Assembly: GCA_964348085.1 (NCBI GenBank)
Contig: CAYGBI010000001.1
Location: forward strand, 1 to 64,000
Reading direction: 5' to 3'
DNA from: VXYL01 sp964348085
GTDB lineage: Bacteria; Pseudomonadota; Gammaproteobacteria; Pseudomonadales; Azotimanducaceae
DNA length: 64,000 bases
Positions 47,991 to 56,365 of the stretch are shown in pieces; position 1 is the stretch's first letter; each line of letters starts with the position of its first letter. Below the pieces are notes generated by a model. The model searched no databases and was not told the DNA's origin. It worked only from the letters and a program-made list of their open reading frames with translations. The translations under genes were made by a program, and so were the position numbers.

Positions 47991-48926
47991 ATGCCCTATA
48001 GCGACATTCTGTACGAAACCGATGGACGGCTCGCGTTCGTGACGCTGAACCGTCCCGAGAAACTAAACGCGCTGAGCAACAATCTGCGTGGCGAAGTGAT
48101 GGACGCCATGCGCGAAGCGGAGAGCAACGACGAGATCGGCGTCATCGTGCTGCGCGGCGCCGGACGCTCGTTTTCGGCCGGCTACGACCTGTCGCCGGCG
48201 CGCGCCGCGAGCAATCACGATTTCGTCAGCCCGCGTTCCGGGTTGCCGGATACCGGCTCCACGCACCCCGGCAAGACGCAGTGGGCGCGGCACGTGGTGA
48301 TGACCAACTGGATCATCTGGGAACTCGCCAAACCGGTGGTGGCGCAGATTCAGGGACACTGCTTGGCCGGGGGCACCGAACTGGCGACGGTGTGCGATTT
48401 CCGCATCGTCGCCGACAACGCGCAGATCGGCTATCCGCCGGTACGGGCGATGACCACTATGGACATGATGTGGACGCCTTGGCACCTGCCGCCGTGCAAG
48501 GCGCGCGAGTTCGCCTATGTCGGGGATTCGTTCTCCGGCGCCGAGATGGCGCGGCTCGGCTGGGCCAACTATGCGGTGCCGAAGGACGAGCTCGACGCCT
48601 TCACTGAAAAGTTCGCCCGCCGCATGGCGCACGTGGACAACGAAATGTTGATGTACTCGAAGCGCGCCGTGAACCGGCAATACGAAACCCAAGGCATTCG
48701 CGACGGGTTGCACTCCGGCACCGAGATCCAAGCGTTGTCGGCGCAACGCGATGCCGCGTCCGAGTGGGGCCGACGGGTCCGCGACAACGGCTTGAAAGCG
48801 GCGCTCGAGTGGCGGGACGGCCCGTTCCGGGATTTCCGCGGCGCATACGACAGCGCGCCGAAAGATCGCCCGGTGGCGGGCATGGCTAAGAGCGGCGCCG
48901 AGGGCGGCGCCGGCTACGGCGACTGA
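47991..48926 (+). CDS. Enoyl-CoA hydratase/isomerase (crotonase family)
   Basis: 311-residue crotonase-fold protein. FVTLNRPEKLNALSNNLRGE and VIVLRGAGRSFSAGYDLSPA give the first oxyanion segment; QIQGHCLAGGTELATVCDFR gives the second and the CoA pocket. The usual catalytic glutamates are not obvious: PPVRAMTTMDMMWTPWH stands where many hydratases have a glutamate. Isomerase or other crotonase chemistry is therefore possible. The ATG at 47991 follows GAGAGGGAAG; a longer in-frame start at 47952 is less convincing. An SDR gene follows by 4 bases. Confidence 0.87.
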   Translation: MPYSDILYETDGRLAFVTLNRPEKLNALSNNLRGEVMDAMREAESNDEIGVIVLRGAGRSFSAGYDLSPARAASNHDFVSPRSGLPDTGSTHPGKTQWARHVVMTNWIIWELAKPVVAQIQGHCLAGGTELATVCDFRIVADNAQIGYPPVRAMTTMDMMWTPWHLPPCKAREFAYVGDSFSGAEMARLGWANYAVPKDELDAFTEKFARRMAHVDNEMLMYSKRAVNRQYETQGIRDGLHSGTEIQALSAQRDAASEWGRRVRDNGLKAALEWRDGPFRDFRGAYDSAPKDRPVAGMAKSGAEGGAGYGD

Positions 48927-48930
48927 CGCC

Positions 48931-49719
48931 ATGGCCGGAAACAATGGTCCGCAAGCCACCCGGCTGCAGGGCAAGCGTGCGCTGATCACCGGCGCCGGCA
49001 ACGGCATCGGCCGCGCCACGGCGCAACGCTTGGCGGCGGAGGGCGCGAGTGTGATGTGTACGGACATCGTCGCCGAATCCGCCGCTCATGCCGCTGAAGA
49101 CATCGTCTCGGGCGGCGGTCACGCCATCGCCTCGACGCTCGACGTGAGCGACGAGGCCGCAGTCGAGGCCTGCTTGGCCGCAACCGCCGATGCGCTCGGC
49201 GGCTTGGACATCATCATCAACAACGCCGGCATCGGCGGCGGCGAGGATTGGCAACGCACCATCGCGGTCAACTTGAGCGGCGTCCACTACGGGCTGTTTC
49301 ACGGCGCCCCGTTCTTGGCCGAACGAGGCGGCGGCGTCATCGTCTCCACAGCGTCCATCGCCGGCTTGGTCGGTCTGACCGGCGTCGCCGAGCCCGGCAA
49401 CGAACCGCTGCCGCCCGGCGCCGGCGCCTATGTCGCCGCCAAGCACGGTGTCGCCGGTCTCACGCGCCAATACGCGATCACCTTCGGCAAGCGCAATGTG
49501 CGCATCAACGCCATCGCACCCGGCTACATCGAGACCGCGATGACCGCGCCACTGCGCGAGGTAGAAGCGGGCACGCGCTTCTTGGAGTCCCTGCATCCCT
49601 TGGGACGCTTGGGCCAACCCGAGGAAGTGGCGGCGGCGATGGCCTTCCTCGTCAGCGACGATGCAAGTTTCGTCACCGGCGTGGTGTTGCCGGTAGACGG
49701 GGGCTACACCGCGCGGTAA
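48931..49719 (+). CDS. Short-chain dehydrogenase/reductase
   Basis: 262-residue SDR. The glycine motif is TGAGNGIG, followed by NNAG, STASIAG, and YVAAKHG (Y..K), with VLPVDGGYTAR at the end. The aspartate after the second strand (CTDIV) suggests NAD rather than NADP. It begins 4 bases after the crotonase stop, consistent with a two-gene beta-oxidation-like operon in which hydration is followed by oxidation. The tRNA-Ile gene lies convergently 17 bases beyond its stop. Confidence 0.93.
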   Translation: MAGNNGPQATRLQGKRALITGAGNGIGRATAQRLAAEGASVMCTDIVAESAAHAAEDIVSGGGHAIASTLDVSDEAAVEACLAATADALGGLDIIINNAGIGGGEDWQRTIAVNLSGVHYGLFHGAPFLAERGGGVIVSTASIAGLVGLTGVAEPGNEPLPPGAGAYVAAKHGVAGLTRQYAITFGKRNVRINAIAPGYIETAMTAPLREVEAGTRFLESLHPLGRLGQPEEVAAAMAFLVSDDASFVTGVVLPVDGGYTAR

Positions 49720-49736
49720 GCCGCCTCGACAAGACT

Positions 49737-50076
49737 TGGTGGGCCCACCAGGACTCGAACCTGGGACCAATGGATTCGCGTGGTCCCGGCGTTTCCGCCG
49801 GGCGCGGACTATCTCATCACCCCTACGCCTAATGCGTCCAGAAGGGGTGCGGGACGCTCTAGCCTGTCATTAAGGGCACTCGACGCAGGTCGGCAAACGC
49901 CGCGCCAGCCCTCAGGTAGTCTCTGCACCGTCCGGCGGTGTACCGCCGGCTTGGCTCAGGATTGCCGTGGCGTTAGCCGACGGTTTCCCTGAGTTCATCC
50001 CGTTCATCGTACCGCCTTGCGACGGCCGCGCACCATTCGATGAGTCCACTGCTCTAACCAACTGAGCTATAGGCCC
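49737..50076 (-). tRNA. tRNA-Ile(CAU) split by a group I intron
   Basis: On the minus strand the 5' exon (50076-50040, 37 nt) runs from acceptor arm GGGCCTA through the D arm (GCTC/GAGC) to anticodon-stem strand GTGGA and CTCAT. The 3' exon (49776-49737, 40 nt) gives AATCCAT, variable loop TGGTC, T arm CCAGG/CCTGG, acceptor TGGGCCC and encoded ACCA. Joined, they form a 77-nt tRNA with loop CTCATAA and anticodon CAT. Variable-arm and anticodon-stem features resemble tRNA-Ile2, whose C34 is converted to lysidine, more than elongator Met. Without splicing it cannot fold, so the intron must be active. Confidence 0.93.
49777..50039 (-). ncRNA. Group I intron ribozyme in the tRNA-Ile anticodon loop
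   Basis: 263-nt intron inserted after position 36, so the 5' exon ends CAU. An internal guide GUG just inside the intron pairs with it (3-bp P1 with the expected U-G wobble). P2 is CCGUC/GGCGG capped by GCAA. P4 is CUCAGG/CCUGAG, with GAAACCG and CAAUC joining strands and P5 CCGU/ACGG. P6 carries a 7-bp hairpin. The conserved R element GGTGCAGAGACTA and S element GATGAGATAGTCC pair to form P7 with the guanosine site. P9 is CCCGGCG/CGCCGGG capped by GAAA. The last intron base is G. Layout matches the small IC3 intron of Azoarcus at the same site. No homing endonuclease is encoded. Confidence 0.92.
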
Positions 50077-50199
50077 TTCAGGGAGAAGCCTATCAAATCC
50101 TAGCGGGTACGTCGGACGGTGGGTTCGCTCGTCTTGCCAGCGCCCCCTTCGCAAATGGTGTTGGCGCGCAGCAAGAGGTCGTCGGCGTCGGTGTGTCGG

Positions 50200-50757
50200 C
50201 TAGATCTCCAAGAGATCCGCTTCTTTCTCGGTCAGCGCTGCATCGGCGCGCTGCACATGCGCGTCGGTCACCTTTTGGATATCTTCCTCTGATCGGCGGC
50301 CGTCGTCCTCGGTGGCTTCCTTCTCGCGCACCAGCTCGCGCACGTCGGAGATGGCCTCGCGACGGATGTTGCGAATGGCGATGCGGGCGTTCTCCGCTTC
50401 TTGGCGGGCTAAGCGGATCAAGTCCCGGCGGTTCTCCTCGGTCAACGGCGGCAACGGCAGGCGCACCACATCGCCGGTGCTCGCCGGCGTCAATCCCAAA
50501 TCGCTGGCGAGGATCGCTTTCTCGATGACCGGCACCAAGCGTTTCTCCCACGGCGAGATGAGCAAGCTCCTCGCCTCTTCCACGGTGATGCTGGCGACCT
50601 GCTTGATCGGCGTGGGGCTGCCGTAGTAGTCCACCTGCACGCCGTCCAAGATGGCGGGATTGGCGCGGCCGGTGCGGATCTTCGCAAAGGCGACGGCAAG
50701 CGCCGCCAGCGATTTCTCCATGCGTTCGGCAGCGTCTTGCTTGATTTCTTCAATCAC
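50200..50757 (-). CDS. frr: Ribosome recycling factor
   Basis: 185-residue factor that, with EF-G, splits post-termination ribosomes. The GTG at 50757 gives the normal length and start (VIEEIKQDAAERMEKSLAAL); family marks include RTGRANPAIL, VDYYGSPTPIKQVASITVEE and TEENRRDLIR. The start lies inside the last codons of pyrH (8-base overlap), so the two are translationally coupled. The C-terminal tail EKEADLLEI ends at a TAG. The intron-containing tRNA gene follows on the same strand. Confidence 0.96.
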   Translation of the reverse strand: MIEEIKQDAAERMEKSLAALAVAFAKIRTGRANPAILDGVQVDYYGSPTPIKQVASITVEEARSLLISPWEKRLVPVIEKAILASDLGLTPASTGDVVRLPLPPLTEENRRDLIRLARQEAENARIAIRNIRREAISDVRELVREKEATEDDGRRSEEDIQKVTDAHVQRADAALTEKEADLLEI

Positions 50758-51523
50758 TTCGAGCGGTGTCCGCGCAAATCCGAGTGCCAACCTTGGCACC
50801 GCCGACGGCCTTCGTCAACGCGCCCGGTCGGCCAACGTCGCAAACCACCACCGGCAGGTCGTGGTCTTGGCACAGGGTCATGGCCGCGTGATCCATAACG
50901 CCCAAGCGCTTCTCGATCACGTCCATGTAGGTCAATTCGTCGAAACGCACGGCGCTCTCGTCGGTCAGCGGATCAGCGCTGTAGACGCCGTCCACCTTCG
51001 TCGCTTTGACCACCCAGTCGGCGCCGACTTCGATGCCACGCAAACAAGCGGCGGTATCCGTGGTGAAGAGCGGGTTGCCGGTGCCGCCGGCGAACAACAC
51101 GATCACGCCATCGTCGAGCAGTTCCCCGGCGCGCCGCGCCGAATAGCCCTCGACCACCGACGTGATCGCGTGCGACGACAACACTTCCGCCGGCGTGCCT
51201 TGGCTTTGCAGCGCATCGCGAAACGCCAGCGCGTTCATTATCGTCGCCAACATGCCGATGTGATCGCCGGTCACCCGGCTTATGCCGGCGGCGCGGCTCC
51301 CGCCGCGAAACAGGTTGCCGCCGCCGATGACCAAGCCAACTTGCGCACCGGCCGCGGCCGCCTGCGCCAATTCGGCCGCGGCGCTGCGCAGCCTGTCCGG
51401 CTCGATGCCGAGACCGGCGCCGCCCAAGGCCTCACCCGATAGTTTGACGACCACCCGGCGTGGCCGCGCACCCAAGCCGGCCGCCGGTGGTTCGGCGACG
51501 CTCGCGTTGTTTTCCCCGTCCAT
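50750..51523 (-). CDS. pyrH: UMP kinase
   Basis: 257-residue amino-acid-kinase-fold enzyme that phosphorylates UMP to UDP. RVVVKLSGEALGG starts the fold at about residue 22; GLVIGGGNLFRGG, GDHIGMLATIMNALA and FAGGTGNPLFTTDTAACLRG are family signatures. The ATG at 51523 has GGAGGG upstream. Its first 20 residues are a Pro/Ala-rich extension not seen in E. coli. It precedes and overlaps frr as usual, but rpsB-tsf are not upstream; a divergent sigma factor gene is there instead. Confidence 0.96.
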   Translation of the reverse strand: MDGENNASVAEPPAAGLGARPRRVVVKLSGEALGGAGLGIEPDRLRSAAAELAQAAAAGAQVGLVIGGGNLFRGGSRAAGISRVTGDHIGMLATIMNALAFRDALQSQGTPAEVLSSHAITSVVEGYSARRAGELLDDGVIVLFAGGTGNPLFTTDTAACLRGIEVGADWVVKATKVDGVYSADPLTDESAVRFDELTYMDVIEKRLGVMDHAAMTLCQDHDLPVVVCDVGRPGALTKAVGGAKVGTRICADTARSD

Positions 51524-51586
51524 GGACCGACCCTCCGGTCGATTGGCGCCGCCATGACGCCGCACACCCGCACGGCGTCGTTGGTT

Positions 51587-51595
51587 TGCGATAAT
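51587..51595 (+). promoter_or_regulatory. Extended -10 promoter for rpoE
   Basis: TGCGATAAT matches an extended -10 (TG-N-TATAAT), about 43 bases before the preferred rpoE start. No good -35 is visible, which is usual for extended -10 promoters. Its position inside the longest open frame argues for a downstream translation start. Confidence 0.45.
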
Positions 51596-51637
51596 GGCGG
51601 CGACGACTTCCCCTTAAGCGACTCGCGAGCGTACAGC

Positions 51638-52222
51638 TTGAGCGCCGATACCGACAAGGAGCTAGTGCGGCGTGCGCAAAACGGCGAGCGCTCCGCCTTC
51701 GACTTGCTGTTCCTGCGTTACCGCCACAAGGTGAACCACTTGGTCGCGCGCTACCTGCCGGTGCCGGAAGAAGTGGAGGACGTGGCGCAGGAAGCGTTCA
51801 TCAAAGCCTATCGCGCCTTACCGAGGTTCCGCGGCGAAAGCGCGTTCTACACTTGGCTGTACCGCATCGCCGTGAACACGGCGAAGAACCACTTGGCATC
51901 GCGCGCCCGCCGCTTGCAAGGGCTCGAACTGGACGCCGAAGAACCGGATGTCGGCGAGGCCGCCCAAGTGCTGAAGGACGACGAGGATCCGGAAGGCGTG
52001 CTGCGACGCGATCAATTGCAGACCGCCATCGAACGGGCCATCGCCGCCTTGCCCGAGGATTTGCGATCTGCGCTAACTCTTCGCGAGTTCGATGGTCTAA
52101 GCTATATCGAAATCGCCGAAATCATGGATTGTCCCGTAGGTACCGTGCGTTCGCGAATATTCAGAGCCCGAGAGTCGGTGGATCGGCGCATCCGTCCACT
52201 TACCGACCAACACCGCCCGTAA
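51638..52222 (+). CDS. rpoE: RNA polymerase sigma-E factor (RpoE/AlgU)
   Basis: ECF sigma factor for envelope stress. Region 2 is clear (AFDLLFLRYRHKVNHLVARY, VEDVAQEAFIKAYRALPRFR, FYTWLYRIAVNTAKNHLASR), as is region 4 (LPEDLRSALTLREFDGLSYI, IMDCPVGTVRSRIFRARE). I prefer the TTG at 51638, which gives 194 residues like E. coli RpoE. An ATG at 51554 is in frame, but it lies upstream of a likely -10 element. The gene heads rpoE-rseA-rseB-rseC and is held inactive by RseA at the membrane until proteolysis. Confidence 0.95.
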   Translation: MSADTDKELVRRAQNGERSAFDLLFLRYRHKVNHLVARYLPVPEEVEDVAQEAFIKAYRALPRFRGESAFYTWLYRIAVNTAKNHLASRARRLQGLELDAEEPDVGEAAQVLKDDEDPEGVLRRDQLQTAIERAIAALPEDLRSALTLREFDGLSYIEIAEIMDCPVGTVRSRIFRARESVDRRIRPLTDQHRP

Positions 52223-52250
52223 GCCACGTTGAAGCCGAGGAATACGAGAC

Positions 52251-52832
52251 ATGACCGAGCCCATGCGCGAGCCACTGCACGAGTCGCTTTCCGCCGCCAT
52301 TGACGACGAGGCGGAGGAATTGGAGCTGCGGCGGGTACTGAACGCCCTACGCGACGAGCCTGAACTGCGGGCCAAATGGCGACGCATGCACATGATCCAA
52401 GACGTCATCCGCGGCGGCACGGCGCAGTCGCTTGGCGGCGACGAGGGCTTTCCTTGGGCTGACGTGGCCGATGGGGATGCGGAGCCCAACATCGGTCGAG
52501 GCCGGTGGCGTCGGCAACGACGCTGGCTAGGGCCGCTCACCGGCGCCGCCGTCGCCACGGCGGCGGCATTGACGGTGGTGCTTTACTTCGGCGACACCGA
52601 CAACAACGGGCCGACGCCGACCGCCGTGCAGGTCGCCCAAGACGGCGCCCAGCCGGCGCGCGCCCTCGCGCAAACCCCCACGCAACTCGACCTGCAACGC
52701 GCCAACGCCTATTTGCTCCAGCATGCCCAGCACAGCGCGGCGACCACCCGCCCAGCGGCCATGCCGTTCGCCAAGGTGCTGACCACGCCCAGCAGCCAAC
52801 CCCTGCGGGACGGGGACGGCCGACCGCAGTGA
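52251..52832 (+). CDS. rseA: Anti-sigma-E factor RseA/MucA
   Basis: 193-residue single-pass membrane protein. The cytoplasmic part (ESLSAAIDDEAEELELRRVL, MHMIQDVIRGG) is the sigma-binding domain. A transmembrane helix lies at about 91-113 (WLGPLTGAAVATAAALTVVL), and the rest is a periplasmic Gln/Ala-rich tail with LQRANAYLLQHAQHS, close to the segment RseB recognises. It is 28 bases after rpoE, and its stop overlaps the rseB start as GTGA. Confidence 0.93.
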   Translation: MTEPMREPLHESLSAAIDDEAEELELRRVLNALRDEPELRAKWRRMHMIQDVIRGGTAQSLGGDEGFPWADVADGDAEPNIGRGRWRRQRRWLGPLTGAAVATAAALTVVLYFGDTDNNGPTPTAVQVAQDGAQPARALAQTPTQLDLQRANAYLLQHAQHSAATTRPAAMPFAKVLTTPSSQPLRDGDGRPQ

Positions 52833-53941
52833 AGGCCGCTCGGCCGTTCTGCCGCCCGGTGCCGCTCGGTGCGCTGGCGGTGCTCGTCGGCGCGCTATTC
52901 AGCGCCGACGTCCGGGCCGAGGAGCCGCCCAAAACCGCCGAGCAATGGCTGCGCGCCATGGCGCTGGCGATGCGCGACTTGGACTACGACGGCGTGTTCA
53001 GCTACTACACCGCCAATCGCGCCCAGCCGCTCACGCTCGCCCGAGAAGCGCACACGAATGGCGTTCCGGTGCGAGACCGCACGCTGGGGTTCGGCATCGC
53101 GTATGGCAGCGCCGCCCGATTGGCCACGTTCCGGGTCGTCCACAAGGTTGTCGATGGCGTCGAACGGGAACGCATCGTGCGTTTGAACGGGCCGCCGCGG
53201 GAGATTCTGCGCCACGGCGAGGAGGTGAGCAGCGTACTACAGCCCGACGACGAGCTGCTCGCGCTGGAAGGCGCCATAGCCGGCCGGCCGTACGAGCACG
53301 TTCTCGGCCGCCGCTTCGAGGACATGAGCGACAACTACCATGTGGAATTGCACGGCCATGACCGTGTGGCGGCGCGGCCGGCGGTGCGTTTGAACGTCAC
53401 TCCTCACGATCACGACCGCTTCGGTTACCGCCTTTGGCTGGACGAGGCGACGGCCTTGCTGTTGCGCGCCGAACTGCACGACTCGGAAGGCGCGAACTTG
53501 GAGATTTTCCAGTTCACTTCACTCCGCTTGGGCGACGCCGTCGCCGACATCGACCTCGAACCGGCCACCGACGGCACCGTAGTGCGACCGTTGTCGCAAC
53601 CCGCCTCGACGGCAGACACAGACAGCCGACCCCAGTCGCCGGCTTGGCGCGTGCGCTGGGTGCCGCCGGGTTTTCGCATGACCAGCGCCGACACCCGCCC
53701 AACACAGGGCGAGCCCCCCCACGTAAACACACTCGTGTTCAGCGACGGCTTGGCCGCTTTCTCCGTATTCATCGAAGCGATGCCGGAGTCCGGCGCCGGC
53801 AATATCGTGGCGCGCAACGGCGCGACCGTGGTGTTGACGCACTTGGCAGAAGGCGCCGCCGGCTACCATCTCGTCACCGTCGTCGGCGAAGTGCCGGTGG
53901 CGACCGCACGGCGCATCGCCGCCGGCGTCTCCGAGCGGTGA
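52829..53941 (+). CDS. rseB: Sigma-E regulator RseB/MucB
   Basis: 370-residue periplasmic protein that binds RseA and senses mislocalised lipopolysaccharide or lipoproteins. A signal peptide (VPLGALAVLVGALFSADVRA) is followed by the large LolA-like domain (MALAMRDLDYDGVFSYYTAN, FGYRLWLDEATALLLRAELH). The small C-terminal domain contains WRVRWVPPGFRMTSAD and AFSVFIEAMPESGAGNIVAR. The GTG at 52829 overlaps the rseA stop. Confidence 0.93.
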   Translation: MKAARPFCRPVPLGALAVLVGALFSADVRAEEPPKTAEQWLRAMALAMRDLDYDGVFSYYTANRAQPLTLAREAHTNGVPVRDRTLGFGIAYGSAARLATFRVVHKVVDGVERERIVRLNGPPREILRHGEEVSSVLQPDDELLALEGAIAGRPYEHVLGRRFEDMSDNYHVELHGHDRVAARPAVRLNVTPHDHDRFGYRLWLDEATALLLRAELHDSEGANLEIFQFTSLRLGDAVADIDLEPATDGTVVRPLSQPASTADTDSRPQSPAWRVRWVPPGFRMTSADTRPTQGEPPHVNTLVFSDGLAAFSVFIEAMPESGAGNIVARNGATVVLTHLAEGAAGYHLVTVVGEVPVATARRIAAGVSER

Positions 53942-54024
53942 GACTACGCGATCGACGGCGATCAAGCCGCCGAACGACCGACCCGTCGCCGGAGTATGGG
54001 GGCGGCTATTCGAGGACAGCCCCC

Positions 54025-54435
54025 ATGCTCGCGAGTCGCGGCACCATCCGCTCCCCGAACGGTCGGCCATTGGTCGTTCTTGAAGGCGAACGATGCCCCG
54101 GCTGCAACGGTCGCTGCGGGATACGTCTAGCGCCGCCGCCGACATTGGCCGTGGATGTCGACGCGAACATCGCCGACGGCACGCCGGTGGAAGTGGTCGT
54201 CGCCGCCAACCTGCTGACTCGGCGCGCCCTAGTCCTGTTCGCGCCGCCTTTGGCGATTGCGCTGGGTACCGCCCTCGGCGTCGAATACCTAGCTTGGGAT
54301 TGGCGCGAGTGGCTCGTGCCTGCAGCATTGGTTGCCGCCTGTGCGTCGACGGCGGCCGTATTGCGCATCCGCCGTCGACCCCCGCGAGCGCCAACCTTGA
54401 TCCCCGCCGGCGACGGGCTGCGTTTGCATCTATAG
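54025..54435 (+). CDS. rseC: RseC/MucC-family membrane protein
   Basis: 136-residue inner-membrane protein. The N-terminal part has the cysteine cluster CPGCNGRCG (about 24-32), typical of RseC and the SoxR-reducing family. Two hydrophobic helices follow (ALVLFAPPLAIALGTALGVE and WLVPAALVAACASTAAVLRI). GAGGA lies 9 bases before the ATG at 54025. It completes the rpoE cluster; a mucD/degP gene, often next, is absent. Modulation of sigma-E activity is inferred from family. Confidence 0.88.
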   Translation: MLASRGTIRSPNGRPLVVLEGERCPGCNGRCGIRLAPPPTLAVDVDANIADGTPVEVVVAANLLTRRALVLFAPPLAIALGTALGVEYLAWDWREWLVPAALVAACASTAAVLRIRRRPPRAPTLIPAGDGLRLHL

Positions 54436-54517
54436 CTTCGCACCGCCTCGCGCCTATTGCTTCGTACCGCTTCGCACCGTTCCCAAGGGCTCGCCGGCAA
54501 GCGCCCGGTCGCCATGC

Positions 54518-54526
54518 TGATAAGAT
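54518..54526 (+). promoter_or_regulatory. Possible extended -10 promoter for lepA
   Basis: TGATAAGAT fits TG-N-TAAGAT about 40 bases before the lepA start. Upstream, three near copies of GCTTCGYACCG lie at 54437-54479; their role is unclear. Supports a separate transcript for lepA and the genes behind it. Confidence 0.4.
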
Positions 54527-54565
54527 GCGTGGCTCCTCGTTAGGCTGCGTTGGCTGCGCGAAGTC

Positions 54566-56362
54566 GTGCCGAGCATCGACCACATTCGGAACTTCTCGAT
54601 CATTGCCCACATCGACCACGGCAAGTCCACCTTGTCCGACCGTCTCATTCAATTGTGCGGCGGCTTGAGCGAACGGGAAATGGCCGAGCAGGTGCTCGAT
54701 TCCATGGACATCGAGCGGGAACGCGGCATCACCATCAAAGCGCAGTGCGTCACGCTCGACTACCGCGCTGGCGACGGCCGCCCGTACCGGCTGAACTTCA
54801 TCGACACGCCCGGCCATGTCGACTTCGGCTACGAGGTGTCGCGCTCGCTCGCCGCCTGCGAGGGGGCCCTGTTGGTGGTGGACGCCGCACAAGGGGTGGA
54901 GGCGCAATCCGTCGCCAACTGCTACACGGCCATCGAACAAGACTTGGAAGTGTTGCCGGTGTTGAACAAGATCGACCTGCCGCAAGCCGATCCAGAGCGG
55001 GTCGCCGCAGAGATCGAGGATCTCATCGGCATCGACGCGGACGACATCTTGGCGGTGAGCGCGAAAACCGGCAGCGGCGTCGCCCACTTGCTGGAGGCGT
55101 TGGTTGGCGGCATTCCCCCGCCGAAGGGCGACCCGGACGCGCCGTTCAAGGCACTCATCGTCGACTCGTGGTTCGACAACTACCTCGGCATCGTCTCCTT
55201 GGTTCGCGTCTTCGATGGTCGCCTCGAGGTGGGCGACAAGATCGTCGCCAAGTCCATTGGCCGCACCCATGTGGTGGACGAAGTGGGCGTGTTCACGCCC
55301 AAGCGATTGCGACGCGACAGCTTAAGCGCCGGCGAAGTCGGTTACGTCGTCGCCAGCATCAAGGACATAAGGGGTGCGCCCGTCGGCGACACGCTGGCGC
55401 ACGCGAACGCCGAAGTCGCCGCCGTGCCGGGCTTCGAGACGGTCAAGTCGCAGGTCTACGCCGGCCTGTTTCCCGTTCGCTCGGAAGATTTCGAGAACTT
55501 CCGAGACGCCCTCGGCAAACTGACATTGAACGACGCGTCGTTGTTTTACGAACCGGAGACCTCCGACGCCTTGGGTTTCGGTTTTCGTTGCGGTTTTCTC
55601 GGCATGCTGCATATGGAAATCGTGCAGGAACGCTTGGAACGCGAGTACAACCTGGACCTGATCACTTCCGCGCCCACGGTGGTCTACGAGGTCTTGCTGC
55701 GCAACGGCGAAACGCGGCGCATCAGCAATCCGTCGCAACTGCCCGAGCCGGCCCGAATCGCCGAAATGCGCGAACCGGTCGCCGCGGTGAACATCCTCAC
55801 GCCGCGGGACTACGTGGGCAATGTCATCGGCCTTTGCGAGGAGCGGCGGGGCGTGCAGAAAGCGATGCACTTCACCGGCGGCCAAGTGTCCATCAGCTAC
55901 GACATTCCATTGGCGGAGGTCGTGCTCGACTTCTTCGACCGATTGAAGTCGGTGAGCCGGGGGTTCGCGTCGTTGGACTATGGCTTCGCGCACTTTCAAG
56001 CTGCGCCATTGACCCGCTTGGATGTGCTCGTCAACGGCGACCGGGTCGATGCTTTGGCGATTGTCACGCACCGCCAACAGGCCGAAGCCCGGGGCCGAGA
56101 CTTGCTGCGCGCCATGAAGAACGTCATTCCTCGGCAGATGTTCGACGTCGCCCTGCAGGCGGCCGTCAACGGCCAGATCATCGCCCGGCAAACGGTCAAA
56201 GCGCTGCGCAAGAACGTCACCGCGAAGTGCTACGGCGGCGACGTGACGCGCAAGAAGAAGCTGCTGGAGAAGCAAAAAGCCGGCAAAAAGCGGATGAAGC
56301 AGTTCGGTCGCGTGGAGATCCCCCAAGAAGCGTTCCTCGCCGCCCTCAATGTCGAACGTTGA
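54566..56362 (+). CDS. lepA: Elongation factor 4 (back-translocase)
   Basis: 598-residue translational GTPase. G1 is AHIDHGKST, G3 is DTPGHVDFGYEVSRS, and G4 is LNKIDL. The C-terminal domain unique to the family is present, ending in KKKLLEKQKAGKKRMKQFGR. The GTG at 54566 gives the standard start PSIDHIRNFSIIAHIDHGKS. A lepB signal peptidase gene normally follows; here rnc follows after 3 bases. Confidence 0.97.
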   Translation: MPSIDHIRNFSIIAHIDHGKSTLSDRLIQLCGGLSEREMAEQVLDSMDIERERGITIKAQCVTLDYRAGDGRPYRLNFIDTPGHVDFGYEVSRSLAACEGALLVVDAAQGVEAQSVANCYTAIEQDLEVLPVLNKIDLPQADPERVAAEIEDLIGIDADDILAVSAKTGSGVAHLLEALVGGIPPPKGDPDAPFKALIVDSWFDNYLGIVSLVRVFDGRLEVGDKIVAKSIGRTHVVDEVGVFTPKRLRRDSLSAGEVGYVVASIKDIRGAPVGDTLAHANAEVAAVPGFETVKSQVYAGLFPVRSEDFENFRDALGKLTLNDASLFYEPETSDALGFGFRCGFLGMLHMEIVQERLEREYNLDLITSAPTVVYEVLLRNGETRRISNPSQLPEPARIAEMREPVAAVNILTPRDYVGNVIGLCEERRGVQKAMHFTGGQVSISYDIPLAEVVLDFFDRLKSVSRGFASLDYGFAHFQAAPLTRLDVLVNGDRVDALAIVTHRQQAEARGRDLLRAMKNVIPRQMFDVALQAAVNGQIIARQTVKALRKNVTAKCYGGDVTRKKKLLEKQKAGKKRMKQFGRVEIPQEAFLAALNVER

Positions 56363-56365
56363 GCG

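Noticed and set aside
49737..50076. Two tRNA pseudogene halves, or splicing after U33 to give anticodon GCG (Arg)
   Set aside because: The intervening sequence has a complete group I core, and GUG/CAU pairing and the 3' exon fit a CAU anticodon; the GCG reading leaves no sensible P1.
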